Assembly: GCA_002842575.1 (NCBI GenBank)
Contig: PHDJ01000007.1
Span: 1 to 64,000, forward strand
Origin: Bacteroidetes bacterium HGW-Bacteroidetes-2
GTDB taxonomy: Bacteria; Bacteroidota; Bacteroidia; Flavobacteriales; Flavobacteriaceae
Direction of reading: 5' to 3'
DNA: 64,000 nucleotides
A program made the position numbers and the translations under genes. The notes beneath the pieces are model-generated. The model searched no databases, had not been told where the DNA came from, and worked only from the letters and a program-made list of their open reading frames with translations. Below are positions 43,001 through 51,444 of the stretch, piece after piece. Numbering within the stretch: the first letter of the stretch is position 1; every line of letters starts with the position of its first letter.

Positions 43001-43540
43001 CTATGTTTTTCTTGCAGAAGTGTTTTTACCAGCACCACCTTTTTTAGACGATGAAACCTTAGGGGCTAAATTTTTTGGAGCTGCTTTTTTTGGAGCTACT
43101 TTAATAGGAGAATCATCTCCTTTAGATAATTCTGTAGATTCCGATTCAACTGGCTTTGAAAAATCCATTTTACCCTTTTCTTGAAGTAAGTTATACCACT
43201 GAATAATTTTTTTTATATCACTTACATATACTCTGTCTTCATCATAATCGGGCAATATACCGAAAAAATATTCTTCTAATTTTTCTTTAGATTCCTTATG
43301 GCTTATTGTTTTTTCGCCATTTTCTTTTTCTTTAATTTTTTGTAACACCTCTCTTAGTGGCAATTCTTCTTTAAGAGTATATACAGCTATTTCTGAAAGC
43401 AAACTCACATTTTGTTGTGCGCTTACTGCTATTTTTTTCCCATCTAAAAGTGATTCTGCTAAAAAACCTGCTCTAGTTTGGGTTTTTAATTCATAAAGGC
43501 CCGGTTTTCCGGTAATAGATAATAATTTTTCTAAACTCAT
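43001..43540 (-). CDS. DUF5606 family protein with Lys/Ala-rich tail
   Basis: A 179-residue protein. Residues 1-135 match DUF5606: MSLEKLLSITGKPGLYELKTQ, RAGFLAESLLDGKKIAVSAQ, LREVLQKIKEKENG, FGILPDYDEDRVYVSDIKKIIQWYNLL. The last 40 residues are Lys/Ala/Pro-rich (PKKAAPKNLAPK), a histone-H1-like tail that could bind nucleic acid. Function unknown. It lies in the same direction as def and mazG, with its own upstream TATATTTG element. Confidence 0.85.
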   Translation of the reverse strand: MSLEKLLSITGKPGLYELKTQTRAGFLAESLLDGKKIAVSAQQNVSLLSEIAVYTLKEELPLREVLQKIKEKENGEKTISHKESKEKLEEYFFGILPDYDEDRVYVSDIKKIIQWYNLLQEKGKMDFSKPVESESTELSKGDDSPIKVAPKKAAPKNLAPKVSSSKKGGAGKNTSARKT

Positions 43541-43600
43541 ATATCTTAATCTTAAGCTTTATAGTTAACTTGTAATTACTATTTTAATATAAAACGCTTG

Positions 43601-43608
43601 CAAATATA
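43601..43608 (-). promoter_or_regulatory. Bacteroidetes -7 promoter element for the DUF5606 gene
   Basis: The minus strand reads TATATTTG followed by CAAGCG, an exact TAnnTTTG match 60 bases upstream of the start. Confidence 0.45.
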
Positions 43609-43654
43609 ATAGATTGTATTAATTTTTAGGTGTTATTTACAGGGAAATATATTC

Positions 43655-44245
43655 TTATCTTTTTTTGCTGATGTTCGGAAATTTCATACGGTAATCTACA
43701 TCAATTTTACCTTTGGATATATTCATTAATTTTCCTTTAATAATACGCTTTTTTAGGGGTGAAAGCCTATCGGTAAAAAGAATTCCTTCAATATGATCAT
43801 ATTCATGCTGAATAACACGAGCGATAAGACCATCAAATTCTTCTATATGTTTTTTAAAATTTTCATCAAAATATTCCAATTTAATTTTTGGCTGCCGAAA
43901 AACATCTTCTCTAATATCCGGAATACTCAAGCAACCTTCATTAAATGCCCATTCATCACCCTCTTCAATTAGAATAGTTGGATTAATGAAAGTTTGTTTA
44001 AAATTAGAAAGATATTCCTTTTCTTGATCCTCCAAATCTTCATCAGTCGAAAAAGGCTCAGTATCTACAATAAAAAGCCGAATTGCCAGACCTATTTGTG
44101 GAGCTGCAAGACCAACTCCATGAGCACTATACATGGTTTCGTACATATTTTCAATAAGGGCATTAAGGTTTGGATACTCTGCTGTAATGTTGGATCCTTT
44201 TTTACGAAGCACTACATCGCCGTAGGCTACAATGGGTAAAATCAT
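43655..44245 (-). CDS. def: Peptide deformylase
   Basis: A 196-residue peptide deformylase, which removes the formyl group from nascent N-termini. The three motifs are GVGLAAPQIG (43-52), EGCLSIP (103-109, metal ligand Cys105) and QHEYDHIEG (146-154, ligands His147 and His151, catalytic Glu148). A 20-residue acidic loop near residues 63-80 is typical of Bacteroidota forms. It lies 29 bases downstream of ruvX on the same strand, so they form a two-gene operon. Confidence 0.97.
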   Translation of the reverse strand: MILPIVAYGDVVLRKKGSNITAEYPNLNALIENMYETMYSAHGVGLAAPQIGLAIRLFIVDTEPFSTDEDLEDQEKEYLSNFKQTFINPTILIEEGDEWAFNEGCLSIPDIREDVFRQPKIKLEYFDENFKKHIEEFDGLIARVIQHEYDHIEGILFTDRLSPLKKRIIKGKLMNISKGKIDVDYRMKFPNISKKR

Positions 44246-44274
44246 AATTATTTGTAATTGAATTATTTAAATAT

Positions 44275-44703
44275 TTATATTTTTTTTTCTTTAGTTTTAT
44301 GATAAAGGTAATCTTGAAGTATAATGGTTGCACTTATTTCATCAATTAGTGCTTTATTCCTTCTTTGTTTTTTACTTAATCCACTATCAATCATGGTTTG
44401 AAAAGCCATTTTTGATGTAAAACGCTCATCCACTCTTTTAATATCTAAACCAGGAATTTCTTTTTCCAGCTTTTCTAAAAACTTCACAATAAAAACTTCA
44501 CTTTCTGAGGGTGTGTTATCCATTTGTTTTGGTTCACCAACGAGGATACATGCTACTTTTTCTTTTTTTAAATATTCCTTCAAAAAAGAAATAAGATTTT
44601 TAGTTTCAACAGCGGTTAACCCTGAGGCTATTAGTTGTAATTCATCGGTTACCGCTAAACCTGTGCGTTTTGTTCCAAAATCGATTGCCAATATTCGTGC
44701 CAT
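44275..44703 (-). CDS. ruvX: Holliday-junction resolvase-like RuvX/YqgF
   Basis: I start at the ATG at 44703 (MARILAIDFGTKRTG); two upstream ATGs add only a few residues. At 142 residues the length is normal. The RNase H-like fold shows ILAIDFGTKRTGLAV, CILVGEPKQMDNTPS, VDERFTSKMA and KALIDEISATIILQDYL. YqgF family proteins are tied to 16S rRNA 5'-end maturation or Holliday-junction resolution. It leads the operon with def and has a TACCTTTG element upstream. Confidence 0.94.
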   Translation of the reverse strand: MARILAIDFGTKRTGLAVTDELQLIASGLTAVETKNLISFLKEYLKKEKVACILVGEPKQMDNTPSESEVFIVKFLEKLEKEIPGLDIKRVDERFTSKMAFQTMIDSGLSKKQRRNKALIDEISATIILQDYLYHKTKEKKI

Positions 44704-44718
44704 AGTCATTCTAAGTCG

Positions 44719-44726
44719 CAAAGGTA
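44719..44726 (-). promoter_or_regulatory. Bacteroidetes -7 promoter element for ruvX-def
   Basis: The minus strand reads TACCTTTG followed by CGAC, an exact TAnnTTTG match 15 bases before the ruvX start. No good -33 element is seen. Confidence 0.5.
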
Positions 44727-44795
44727 ATACTTCTCATTGTATTGCTATACATTTTATTAAAAAGCCATTATCTTTACACCTAAAAATTTACTGGG

Positions 44796-45611
44796 ATGCA
44801 TACTTTAAAACCTATTATTGAAAAAGCTTGGGAAGATAAATCCTTACTTTCAATTACGGAAACCATTGAGGCTATTCGATCTGTCATACATTTGTTAGAT
44901 GATGGAAAACTTCGTGTTGCTGAACCTATTGATGGCGGTTGGCAAGTAAATGAATGGGTTAAAAAAGCAGTTGTGCTTTATTTTCCCATTCAAAAAATGG
45001 AAACTTTTGAAGTTGGCATATTTGAATATCACGATAAAATTCCATTAAAAACGGGTTATAAAGAAAAAGGCATTCGTGTTGTTCCACATGCTGTGGCTCG
45101 TTATGGGTCTTACATTTCTTCAGGAGTAATCTTGATGCCCAGTTACGTAAATATTGGTGCTTATGTAGATGAAGGAACCATGATAGATACTTGGGCAACA
45201 GTAGGAAGTTGCGCACAAATAGGTAAAAATGTTCATTTAAGTGGTGGCGTAGGTATTGGTGGCGTTTTAGAGCCTTTGCAAGCAGCTCCGGTTATTATTG
45301 AAGACAACGCATTTATAGGTTCCCGATGTATTGTTGTGGAGGGAATTAGAGTTGAAACAGAAGCTGTATTAGGAGCAAATGTTGTGCTAACTGCTTCCAC
45401 TAAAATCCTTGATGTAACCGGTAAAGAACCTAAAGAAATTAAAGGATACATTCCTTCACGATCTGTAGTAATTCCAGGAAGTTATACAAAACAATTTCCT
45501 GCTGGTGAATATCAGGTGCCTTGTGCATTAATTATTGGTGAAAGAAAAGCTAGTACAGATAAAAAAACATCCTTAAATGATGCCTTAAGAGAATATAGTG
45601 TAGCTATTTAA
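44796..45611 (+). CDS. dapD: 2,3,4,5-tetrahydropyridine-2,6-dicarboxylate N-succinyltransferase
   Basis: A 271-residue enzyme of the succinylase branch of lysine and diaminopimelate synthesis, using succinyl-CoA. The N-terminal helical domain has LDDGKLRVAEPIDGGWQVNEWVKKA. The left-handed beta helix carries hexapeptide repeats: VNIGAYVDEGTMIDTWATVGSCAQIG, VHLSGGVGIGGVLEP, NAFIGSRCIVVEGI. It ends SRSVVIPGSYTKQFPAG...LIIGERKAS. Length and motifs are normal. It is divergent from ruvX. Confidence 0.96.
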   Translation: MHTLKPIIEKAWEDKSLLSITETIEAIRSVIHLLDDGKLRVAEPIDGGWQVNEWVKKAVVLYFPIQKMETFEVGIFEYHDKIPLKTGYKEKGIRVVPHAVARYGSYISSGVILMPSYVNIGAYVDEGTMIDTWATVGSCAQIGKNVHLSGGVGIGGVLEPLQAAPVIIEDNAFIGSRCIVVEGIRVETEAVLGANVVLTASTKILDVTGKEPKEIKGYIPSRSVVIPGSYTKQFPAGEYQVPCALIIGERKASTDKKTSLNDALREYSVAI

Positions 45612-45746
45612 AGGGAACATAGCATGAATGATAAAAAATAGACCTCAATTAATTTAGTTGAAAATGGTAATGCCTAAAAAGGATTTTTACCCCATTATCC
45701 ATACAAAAATAAATAAATACTTTAATATTAACTATATAAAACAATT

Positions 45747-46502
45747 TTATTTCCAAAAAAACAAGGCCTCTTTTACTTTCTTTTTTCTATAATATTGATT
45801 TTGAAAAGCAGTGGTTTTTTTCCACATTAATTCATCTATTTTATCAAAATCTGCGTTATATAATTTAGCGTATTCCCTACTCATGGTTTTCACCATTTCA
45901 CGCTTTGGGGTTAATCTTGAAAAATTACTAATTCGTTCTTCTAAGGAAAGTGACCTAAATTCCATTCTATTTAAATCTACTAAATAAAATGAATATCCTA
46001 CTTTTTCTTTTTTAATCAACGTATTTCCTGGAGAATGGTCCTTAAAAAGAATTCCATTTTCATGAAGTTTGTAGGTAAACTGCGTAAACTCTTTTAAAAT
46101 AGTTTCCTTATCTGGATAGTTTGGATTGCTAATCAGCTCTCTAAAGGTCAAGTCGCATTCTTGGTGTACGCTTGCATAATAACTGTCTTTTAAACCCAAA
46201 AGCGAAAAATTTTCGGCAAAAGCAACAGGCTCGGGAGTGCCAATACCATAACTTAAAAGGTAATTTGCATTCTCAAAAGAACGTTTTGCTTTTGACTTTC
46301 TGAAATATGTATAGGCTATGGTGTTTATAAGATTCGGAATTTTAAATGCTTTTACATTCAAGGTTTTCCCTCCCCATGAAAAAAGTTTTATTTTATTTCG
46401 ATTTCCTTTACCTAAAAGTGTCCCGCTTTTGTTGAAATTTACAAAAATATCGGTAATTTCAGTTATTTGAGATGCATATTTCGGATTGACTTTTATATTC
46501 AT
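45747..46502 (-). CDS. InaA/Kdo-type lipopolysaccharide kinase family protein
   Basis: A 251-residue kinase-fold protein. The catalytic loop LFKDHSPGN has Asp155 and Asn160 in DxxxxN spacing, and LVDLNRM has the metal-binding Asp176. An ATP-binding lysine is probably in the VKAFKIP strand (Lys51 or Lys54). Related proteins phosphorylate lipid A core sugars such as Kdo or heptose, so a cell-envelope role is likely. The promoter upstream is the best in the window. Confidence 0.82.
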   Translation of the reverse strand: MNIKVNPKYASQITEITDIFVNFNKSGTLLGKGNRNKIKLFSWGGKTLNVKAFKIPNLINTIAYTYFRKSKAKRSFENANYLLSYGIGTPEPVAFAENFSLLGLKDSYYASVHQECDLTFRELISNPNYPDKETILKEFTQFTYKLHENGILFKDHSPGNTLIKKEKVGYSFYLVDLNRMEFRSLSLEERISNFSRLTPKREMVKTMSREYAKLYNADFDKIDELMWKKTTAFQNQYYRKKKVKEALFFWK

Positions 46503-46528
46503 TATCTAAATTCCAGGTTTTATGTTGA

Positions 46529-46560
46529 CAAAAGTAACCAAACCGATTTTAGACTTCAAA
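46529..46560 (-). promoter_or_regulatory. Bacteroidetes promoter with -33 and -7 elements
   Basis: On the minus strand TTTG (46560-46557), a 20-base spacer and TACTTTTG (46536-46529) match the TTTG-N17-23-TAnnTTTG consensus of the Bacteroidetes primary sigma factor. It lies 27 bases upstream of the kinase gene start. Confidence 0.7.
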
Positions 46561-46640
46561 TAAATCCACTATTTTTACAATAAAACTATCTTTATAAAAA
46601 AAATTATTCAATTTTTAACCCAATAACAACCGCAAAAAAA

Positions 46641-47210
46641 ATGGAACCAAGCAAAGATGAAATAAATACAGCCATAGAAATCCTTAAAAACGGAGGTGTC
46701 ATTCTTTACCCCACTGATACTGTTTGGGGTATAGGTTGTGACGCTACAAATGCTACTGCGGTTTCAAAAATATATAAACTCAAAAATCGAGAAGAAACAA
46801 AAGCAATGATTTGTTTGGTTTCAGATATAAAAATGCTAGAAAAACATATAGACACTGTGCCAGAAGCAGCTTACGATATTATTGAATATGCTGACAAACC
46901 CACCACTATAATTTATGACAATCCTGCCGGGGTTGCAGAAAATTTAATAGGCATAGATAACACTTTAGGAATTCGCATTGTTTCCAAAGGATTTTCGCAT
47001 CAGCTTGTGAAATATTTTCGCAGACCAATAGTTTCTACATCTGCTAATAAAAGTGGCGAAATAACTCCAAGAAACTTTAAAGAAATAAGTGCGGATATTT
47101 TGGCAAGCGTTGACTATGTTGTAAATTTGCCAAACGAAAAATCACAAGCAAAACCATCCTCAATTATACAAATTAAAAAAGATGGGCAAGTGCATGTTAT
47201 TCGAATATAA
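46641..47210 (+). CDS. Sua5/YciO/YrdC-family L-threonylcarbamoyladenylate synthase
   Basis: A 189-residue YrdC-fold protein. It carries out the first step of the t6A37 tRNA modification, forming threonylcarbamoyl-AMP from threonine, bicarbonate and ATP. Visible are GGVILYPTDTVWGIGCDATN, IYKLKNREETKAMICLV, KPTTIIYDNP, LGIRIVSKGFSHQLVKYF and PIVSTSANKSGE. Only the YrdC domain is present, without the Sua5 C-terminal extension. It is followed six bases later by the CCA enzyme gene, so a tRNA-maturation operon is likely. Confidence 0.93.
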   Translation: MEPSKDEINTAIEILKNGGVILYPTDTVWGIGCDATNATAVSKIYKLKNREETKAMICLVSDIKMLEKHIDTVPEAAYDIIEYADKPTTIIYDNPAGVAENLIGIDNTLGIRIVSKGFSHQLVKYFRRPIVSTSANKSGEITPRNFKEISADILASVDYVVNLPNEKSQAKPSSIIQIKKDGQVHVIRI

Positions 47211-47215
47211 AATCC

Positions 47216-48643
47216 ATGCCTGAAGCAATAAATTATAAAGAAGCACTTCTAGACCCTATTTTTAATGTCCTTTCTGATGCTGCTAAAAATCTTAATTTAG
47301 AAAGCTATGTTATTGGCGGATTTGTTCGTGATTTTTTATTAAAAAGAGGCACACCAAAAGATATTGATATAGTAGCTATTGGAAGTGGCATTGCTCTAGC
47401 TAATGAAGTATCCAAACTACTCCCAAAAAAACCGAAAGTTTCCGTTTTTAAAAACTACGGCACCGCTATGCTTAAAACAAATAAGTTGGAAGTGGAGTTT
47501 GTGGGAGCACGAAAAGAATCCTACGCTGAAGATAGCAGAAAACCAGCAGTGGAAAACGGCACCATGGAAGACGACCAAAACCGAAGAGATTTCACAATAA
47601 ACGCCTTAGCTTTAAGCCTTAATAAAGAAAATTTTGGAGATTTATTAGACCCATTTGACGGGCTTCAAGATTTAGAAAACAAAATCATTCGCACTCCATT
47701 AGACCCAGACATCACCTATTCAGACGATCCTTTGCGAATGCTTAGAGCCATTCGGTTTGCTAGCCAACTTCATTTTAGTATTGAAAAAGAATCACTCAAC
47801 GCCATAATACGCAACAACCATCGAATTAAAATAATTTCCAACGAGCGTATTGTTGAAGAATTAAATAAAATAATATTAAGTGAAAAACCCTCTGTAGGCT
47901 TTCAATTATTACATAAAACAGGTTTACTCCCTCATATCCTTCCCGAACTTATTGCTTTAGAAGGTATTGACGAAAAAGAAGGACAGCGCCATAAAGACAA
48001 TTTCTGGCATACCCTAGAAGTTGTTGATAACATTTCTCTAGCCACAGACGATTTGTGGTTGCGGTGGGCGGCATTGTTGCACGATATAGGAAAAGCCCCT
48101 ACAAAACGTTTTGACAATAAACTAGGATGGACATTTCACGGTCATGAATGGGTTGGTTCAAAAATGGTGTTTAAATTATTTAAACGCCTGCGATTACCGT
48201 TAAATGAAAAAATGAAATTTGTTCAGAAATTGGTATATATGAGCTCAAGGCCAATAGCCATTTCTAATGAGGTTTCTGATAGCGCTGTGCGAAGATTAGT
48301 GTTTGATGCCGGCGAAGCTATTGAAAGTTTAATGACTCTATGTGAAGCAGATATCACCACTAAAAACGCAAAAAAATTTAAAAAATACCACCACAATTTT
48401 CAAAAAGTAAGAAAAAAAATTGTGGAAGTAGAAGAGCGAGACCATATACGCAATTTTCAACCACCGATTAGTGGTGAGGAAATTATGCAAATTTTTGGTT
48501 TAAAACCTTCACGAGAAATAGGTATCCTGAAAGAAACTATAAAAGAGGCTATTTTAGAAGGAGAAATTCCTAATGATTATGAAGCTGCTAAAAAATTAAT
48601 GTTTAAAAAAGGAATGGAATTAGGGTTAAATACTACGCTTTAA
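47216..48643 (+). CDS. HD-domain tRNA nucleotidyltransferase (CCA-adding type)
   Basis: A 475-residue class II nucleotidyltransferase. The head domain has VIGGFVRDFLLKRGTPKDIDIVAIG (catalytic Asp49 and Asp51) and NRRDFTINALAL. The neck follows with DPLRMLRAIRFASQLHF, then an HD domain with LRWAALLHDIGKAPTK. It adds or repairs the 3' CCA of tRNAs, or adds only A or C if it is a split enzyme; a full CCA-adding role is likely because no partner is seen. The HD domain may give phosphatase activity. It lies directly after the Sua5-type gene. Confidence 0.93.
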   Translation: MPEAINYKEALLDPIFNVLSDAAKNLNLESYVIGGFVRDFLLKRGTPKDIDIVAIGSGIALANEVSKLLPKKPKVSVFKNYGTAMLKTNKLEVEFVGARKESYAEDSRKPAVENGTMEDDQNRRDFTINALALSLNKENFGDLLDPFDGLQDLENKIIRTPLDPDITYSDDPLRMLRAIRFASQLHFSIEKESLNAIIRNNHRIKIISNERIVEELNKIILSEKPSVGFQLLHKTGLLPHILPELIALEGIDEKEGQRHKDNFWHTLEVVDNISLATDDLWLRWAALLHDIGKAPTKRFDNKLGWTFHGHEWVGSKMVFKLFKRLRLPLNEKMKFVQKLVYMSSRPIAISNEVSDSAVRRLVFDAGEAIESLMTLCEADITTKNAKKFKKYHHNFQKVRKKIVEVEERDHIRNFQPPISGEEIMQIFGLKPSREIGILKETIKEAILEGEIPNDYEAAKKLMFKKGMELGLNTTL

Positions 48644-48662
48644 TCTTTAAAAAAAACGCATT

Positions 48663-49685
48663 ATGGAAAAAAATCAAAAGTCGGTAATTATTTGGTTACT
48701 AACAGGTTGTTTTCTTGTTTTTATTATGGTCATTGTTGGCGGTATAACACGCCTAACAGACTCTGGACTTTCAATGACGGACTGGCATATTATAACAGAA
48801 GTAATCCCTCCTTTAAGTGAAAATGCATGGGAAGCTGCTTTTGAAGACTATAAAAAATATCCTGAATATAAAAAAATAAATATCCACAACGATTTTACCC
48901 TTGAAGATTACAAAGAAATCTACTTTTGGGAATGGCTGCACCGTTTGTTAGGAAGGCTTCTAGGAGTGGTTTTTATTATTCCTTTTTTTTATTTTTTGAT
49001 TAAGAAAAAACTAACCAAGGAAACTTTAAAAAACTGTTATATTCTTTTATTTTTAGGCGGGTTTCAAGGTTTTTTGGGTTGGTATATGGTAAAGAGTGGA
49101 CTTATAGATCATCCAAATGTGAGTCACTATAGACTGGCAATGCACCTTACCACAGCATTTATCACTTTTGCTTTTACCTTTTGGGTAGCTTTAAATCTTA
49201 TGTATCCAAAACAAGAAATCAAACATAAACCATTGCGTAATTTATTGCGTTTTACCTTAACCATTTTATTATTACAAATTATTTGGGGAGCTTTTGTGGC
49301 TGGATTAAACGCAGGATGGATACACAACACTTGGCCATTTATGAATGACGGAAAACTTATTCATGAAACCGTAACGATTGAGCAAACCCCCATTTGGAAA
49401 AACTTTGTAGAAGGCAAAAGTGGTGTTCAATTTGTGCATCGATATTTAGCTTATGTGGTGGTAGCTTTAGTGCTGTGGATAGGCTATAATACAAAAAAAC
49501 GTTCTACAACTATTTCTCAAAAAAGAGGGGTAAATTCACTCCTTATTTTAGTTTTTATACAATTTGTATTAGGCGTATTTACCTTACTTTTAGCAGTGCC
49601 ACTTTGGTTGGGCGTTTTACACCAAGTAGGTGCATTTTTCTTACTTGGCGCAATGACATTTACATTGCATCGTTTTAGTAAATAA
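48663..49685 (+). CDS. ctaA: Heme A synthase (COX15/CtaA)
   Basis: A 340-residue inner-membrane protein with about eight membrane segments. It oxidises the heme O methyl group to a formyl to make heme A for cytochrome oxidase. The motifs fit the COX15 type: VGGITRLTDSGLSMTDWHI, YFWEWLHRLLGRLLGVVF, GFQGFLGWYMVKSGL, SHYRLAMHLTTAF, and the second-half heme His in VQFVHRYLAYVVVA and VLHQVGAFF. It lies 19 bases after the CCA enzyme gene and may be co-transcribed. Confidence 0.93.
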   Translation: MEKNQKSVIIWLLTGCFLVFIMVIVGGITRLTDSGLSMTDWHIITEVIPPLSENAWEAAFEDYKKYPEYKKINIHNDFTLEDYKEIYFWEWLHRLLGRLLGVVFIIPFFYFLIKKKLTKETLKNCYILLFLGGFQGFLGWYMVKSGLIDHPNVSHYRLAMHLTTAFITFAFTFWVALNLMYPKQEIKHKPLRNLLRFTLTILLLQIIWGAFVAGLNAGWIHNTWPFMNDGKLIHETVTIEQTPIWKNFVEGKSGVQFVHRYLAYVVVALVLWIGYNTKKRSTTISQKRGVNSLLILVFIQFVLGVFTLLLAVPLWLGVLHQVGAFFLLGAMTFTLHRFSK

Positions 49686-49709
49686 TACCGAATGTTTTTA
49701 ATAAAAAAC

Positions 49710-49717
49710 TATATTTG
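49710..49717 (+). promoter_or_regulatory. Bacteroidetes -7 promoter element before the pRiA4b ORF-3-like gene
   Basis: TATATTTG matches TAnnTTTG exactly, 20 bases before the start at 49738. Confidence 0.45.
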
Positions 49718-49737
49718 CATCCTGAAAAAAAATATCC

Positions 49738-50241
49738 ATGATTTATAGATTTAGAGTTATCCTTGATGCACACGAAGACGTTTTTAGAGATCTTGAAATA
49801 GACCAATCGGCAACCATGGAAGACTTTCATAATGCCATCACACAGTCTTTTGGTTTTGGTGGACAAGAAATGGCTTCTTTTTATATTAGCAATGAAGAAT
49901 GGCTGCAGGGAGAAGAAATTTCACTTTTTGGAATGGAAGACGATGTGCGTGTAATGGGAGAAACTTCAATTGATGAAGTGGTTTCAGAAGAACAAACTAG
50001 ACTTATCTATATATATGATTTCTTAAATATGTGGACCTTTCTTGTAGAGCTTGCAGAAATTGCTGAGCCTATAGAAGGAACGCTCTATCCTAACTTGATG
50101 TTTGCTCACGGTGAGATTCCTGATGAAGCTCCCGAAAAAGAATTTGTTGCCGAAAACATCAACGAAAACCAGGATATAGACGACCTAGATTTTGATCCTG
50201 AAGATTATGAAAATCTTGATTTTAACGAAAACTGGAACTAA
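49738..50241 (+). CDS. pRiA4b ORF-3-like domain protein
   Basis: A 167-residue protein. Residues 1-120 match the pRiA4b ORF-3-like domain: IYRFRVILDAHEDVFRDLEID, TMEDFHNAITQSFGFGGQEMASFYIS, LIYIYDFLNMWTFLVELAEI. The C-terminal 45 residues are very acidic (DIDDLDFDPEDYENLDF). This domain is often labelled IS1096 passenger or TnpR-like, but here there is no transposon around it and the gene lies among core genes. Function unknown. Confidence 0.85.
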   Translation: MIYRFRVILDAHEDVFRDLEIDQSATMEDFHNAITQSFGFGGQEMASFYISNEEWLQGEEISLFGMEDDVRVMGETSIDEVVSEEQTRLIYIYDFLNMWTFLVELAEIAEPIEGTLYPNLMFAHGEIPDEAPEKEFVAENINENQDIDDLDFDPEDYENLDFNENWN

Positions 50242-50322
50242 AATTTGTTCTTGTATTAAAAAATTAAAAGACCATTTTTTAAAGCTTAATTCTTAACTTT
50301 TCCAAACTTATATTTCAGAATA

Positions 50323-51381
50323 ATGATCAATCTATATAACACGCATATCGTTTCTTTATCCATTCATAAAGTTGGAAATAAAAGCAGAAACGAACCCAAA
50401 ATACTTTCGCAAGAACCTTATAAATTAGAGGACGAATTAGCCCCTTTGCTAAGAGAGTATTTTTTTAAGCCATTTAGAGATAAAGAAGAAAGCTATTACC
50501 AATTTACGCATGAAGTGGATTTGGAATTTCACGAGTTATATAAAATAGCCAATGTTGTTTTTGAAAATCCTGAAAACATCCACGAAGCAAGTAAAAATAT
50601 TGCATCTTATTTGTTTGACCAATCGCAACATCCTCATATAAAAAGTGGAGAGGTATATATTGCGTTTCTAGAAAACATGCAATTAGATAATGAAAAAGTC
50701 AACGGTATAGGCATATTTAAATCGGAATTAAAACAGGATTTTCTTCTTTTTAAAGAAAAAGAAAATCAATTAGATTTGATTCTACAACAAGGAATTAACC
50801 TCAACAAATTAGACAAAGGCTGCATTATTTTTAACAGTAAAAAAGACGAAGGATACAAAATACTTTCGGTAGATTCTAACCGCTATGATGCTCGTTATTG
50901 GTTAGAAAATTTCTTAGGAGTTTCGCTTTTTGAAGATGAAAATTTTATTACAAAAAAGTATTTAAAATTCTGTCAAGATTTTGCTAAAGACGTTGTCCTT
51001 CCGGCTGAAGACAAACAACAAGAAGTGATGTTTATGAACCGAAGTGTTAATTACTTTGCAAAAAACGATGCGTTTGAAGAAACAAATTTCATGAACGAAG
51101 TAATAGAAAACCCCGATTTACTTCCTGAGTTTCGCAATTACAAACAAGAAATGGGTCCCAAGTACCATATTGAAGACATCTCCAATTTTCCCATTGCAAA
51201 CACGGCAGTTACAGCAGCAAGAAAAAAAATAAAAAACGTAATTAACCTAGACACAAACATTCAAATAAAACTGGACTTTATCCATACAGATTCTGCAGAA
51301 CGTTTTATTGAAAAAGGCTGGGATGAGGAAAAACAAATGTATTATTACTTGGTTTATTTTAACAAAGAACAAAAAAGCTAA
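50323..51381 (+). CDS. Nucleoid-associated protein (NdpA/YejK family)
   Basis: A 352-residue protein in the NA37/NdpA family. Visible are the N-terminal VSLSIHKVGNKSRNE, SYLFDQSQHPHIKSGEVYIAF, VNGIGIFKSELKQDFL and the C-terminal VINLDTNIQIKLDFI and WDEEKQMYYYLVYFNKEQ. Family members bind double-stranded DNA and sit in the nucleoid. The gene is bounded downstream by a palindromic repeat. Role by family only. Confidence 0.85.
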   Translation: MINLYNTHIVSLSIHKVGNKSRNEPKILSQEPYKLEDELAPLLREYFFKPFRDKEESYYQFTHEVDLEFHELYKIANVVFENPENIHEASKNIASYLFDQSQHPHIKSGEVYIAFLENMQLDNEKVNGIGIFKSELKQDFLLFKEKENQLDLILQQGINLNKLDKGCIIFNSKKDEGYKILSVDSNRYDARYWLENFLGVSLFEDENFITKKYLKFCQDFAKDVVLPAEDKQQEVMFMNRSVNYFAKNDAFEETNFMNEVIENPDLLPEFRNYKQEMGPKYHIEDISNFPIANTAVTAARKKIKNVINLDTNIQIKLDFIHTDSAERFIEKGWDEEKQMYYYLVYFNKEQKS

Positions 51382-51393
51382 CCCATTTAAAAC

Positions 51394-51426
51394 AACCCTT
51401 CAAGGGTTTTAAACCCTTGAAGGGTT
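51394..51426. repeat. 33-bp palindromic repeat, copy A
   Basis: AACCCTTCAAGGGTTT (51394-51409), one base, then its exact reverse complement (51411-51426), giving 16-base arms. It lies 12 bases after the NdpA-family stop, and the 51445-52512 gene ends 18 bases further on, so it may also terminate both. A near copy of the same design lies at 61443-61475. Confidence 0.8.
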
Positions 51427-51444
51427 CCTTTTAACAACTAAATA

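Noticed and set aside
49738-50241. A mobile element, because of the IS1096/TnpR-like label
   Set aside because: No transposase, inverted repeats or target duplications are seen and the gene lies among core genes; only the domain name suggests mobility.
51394-51426. A CRISPR repeat
   Set aside because: The two palindromes are 10 kb apart and single; no array or spacer pattern exists.
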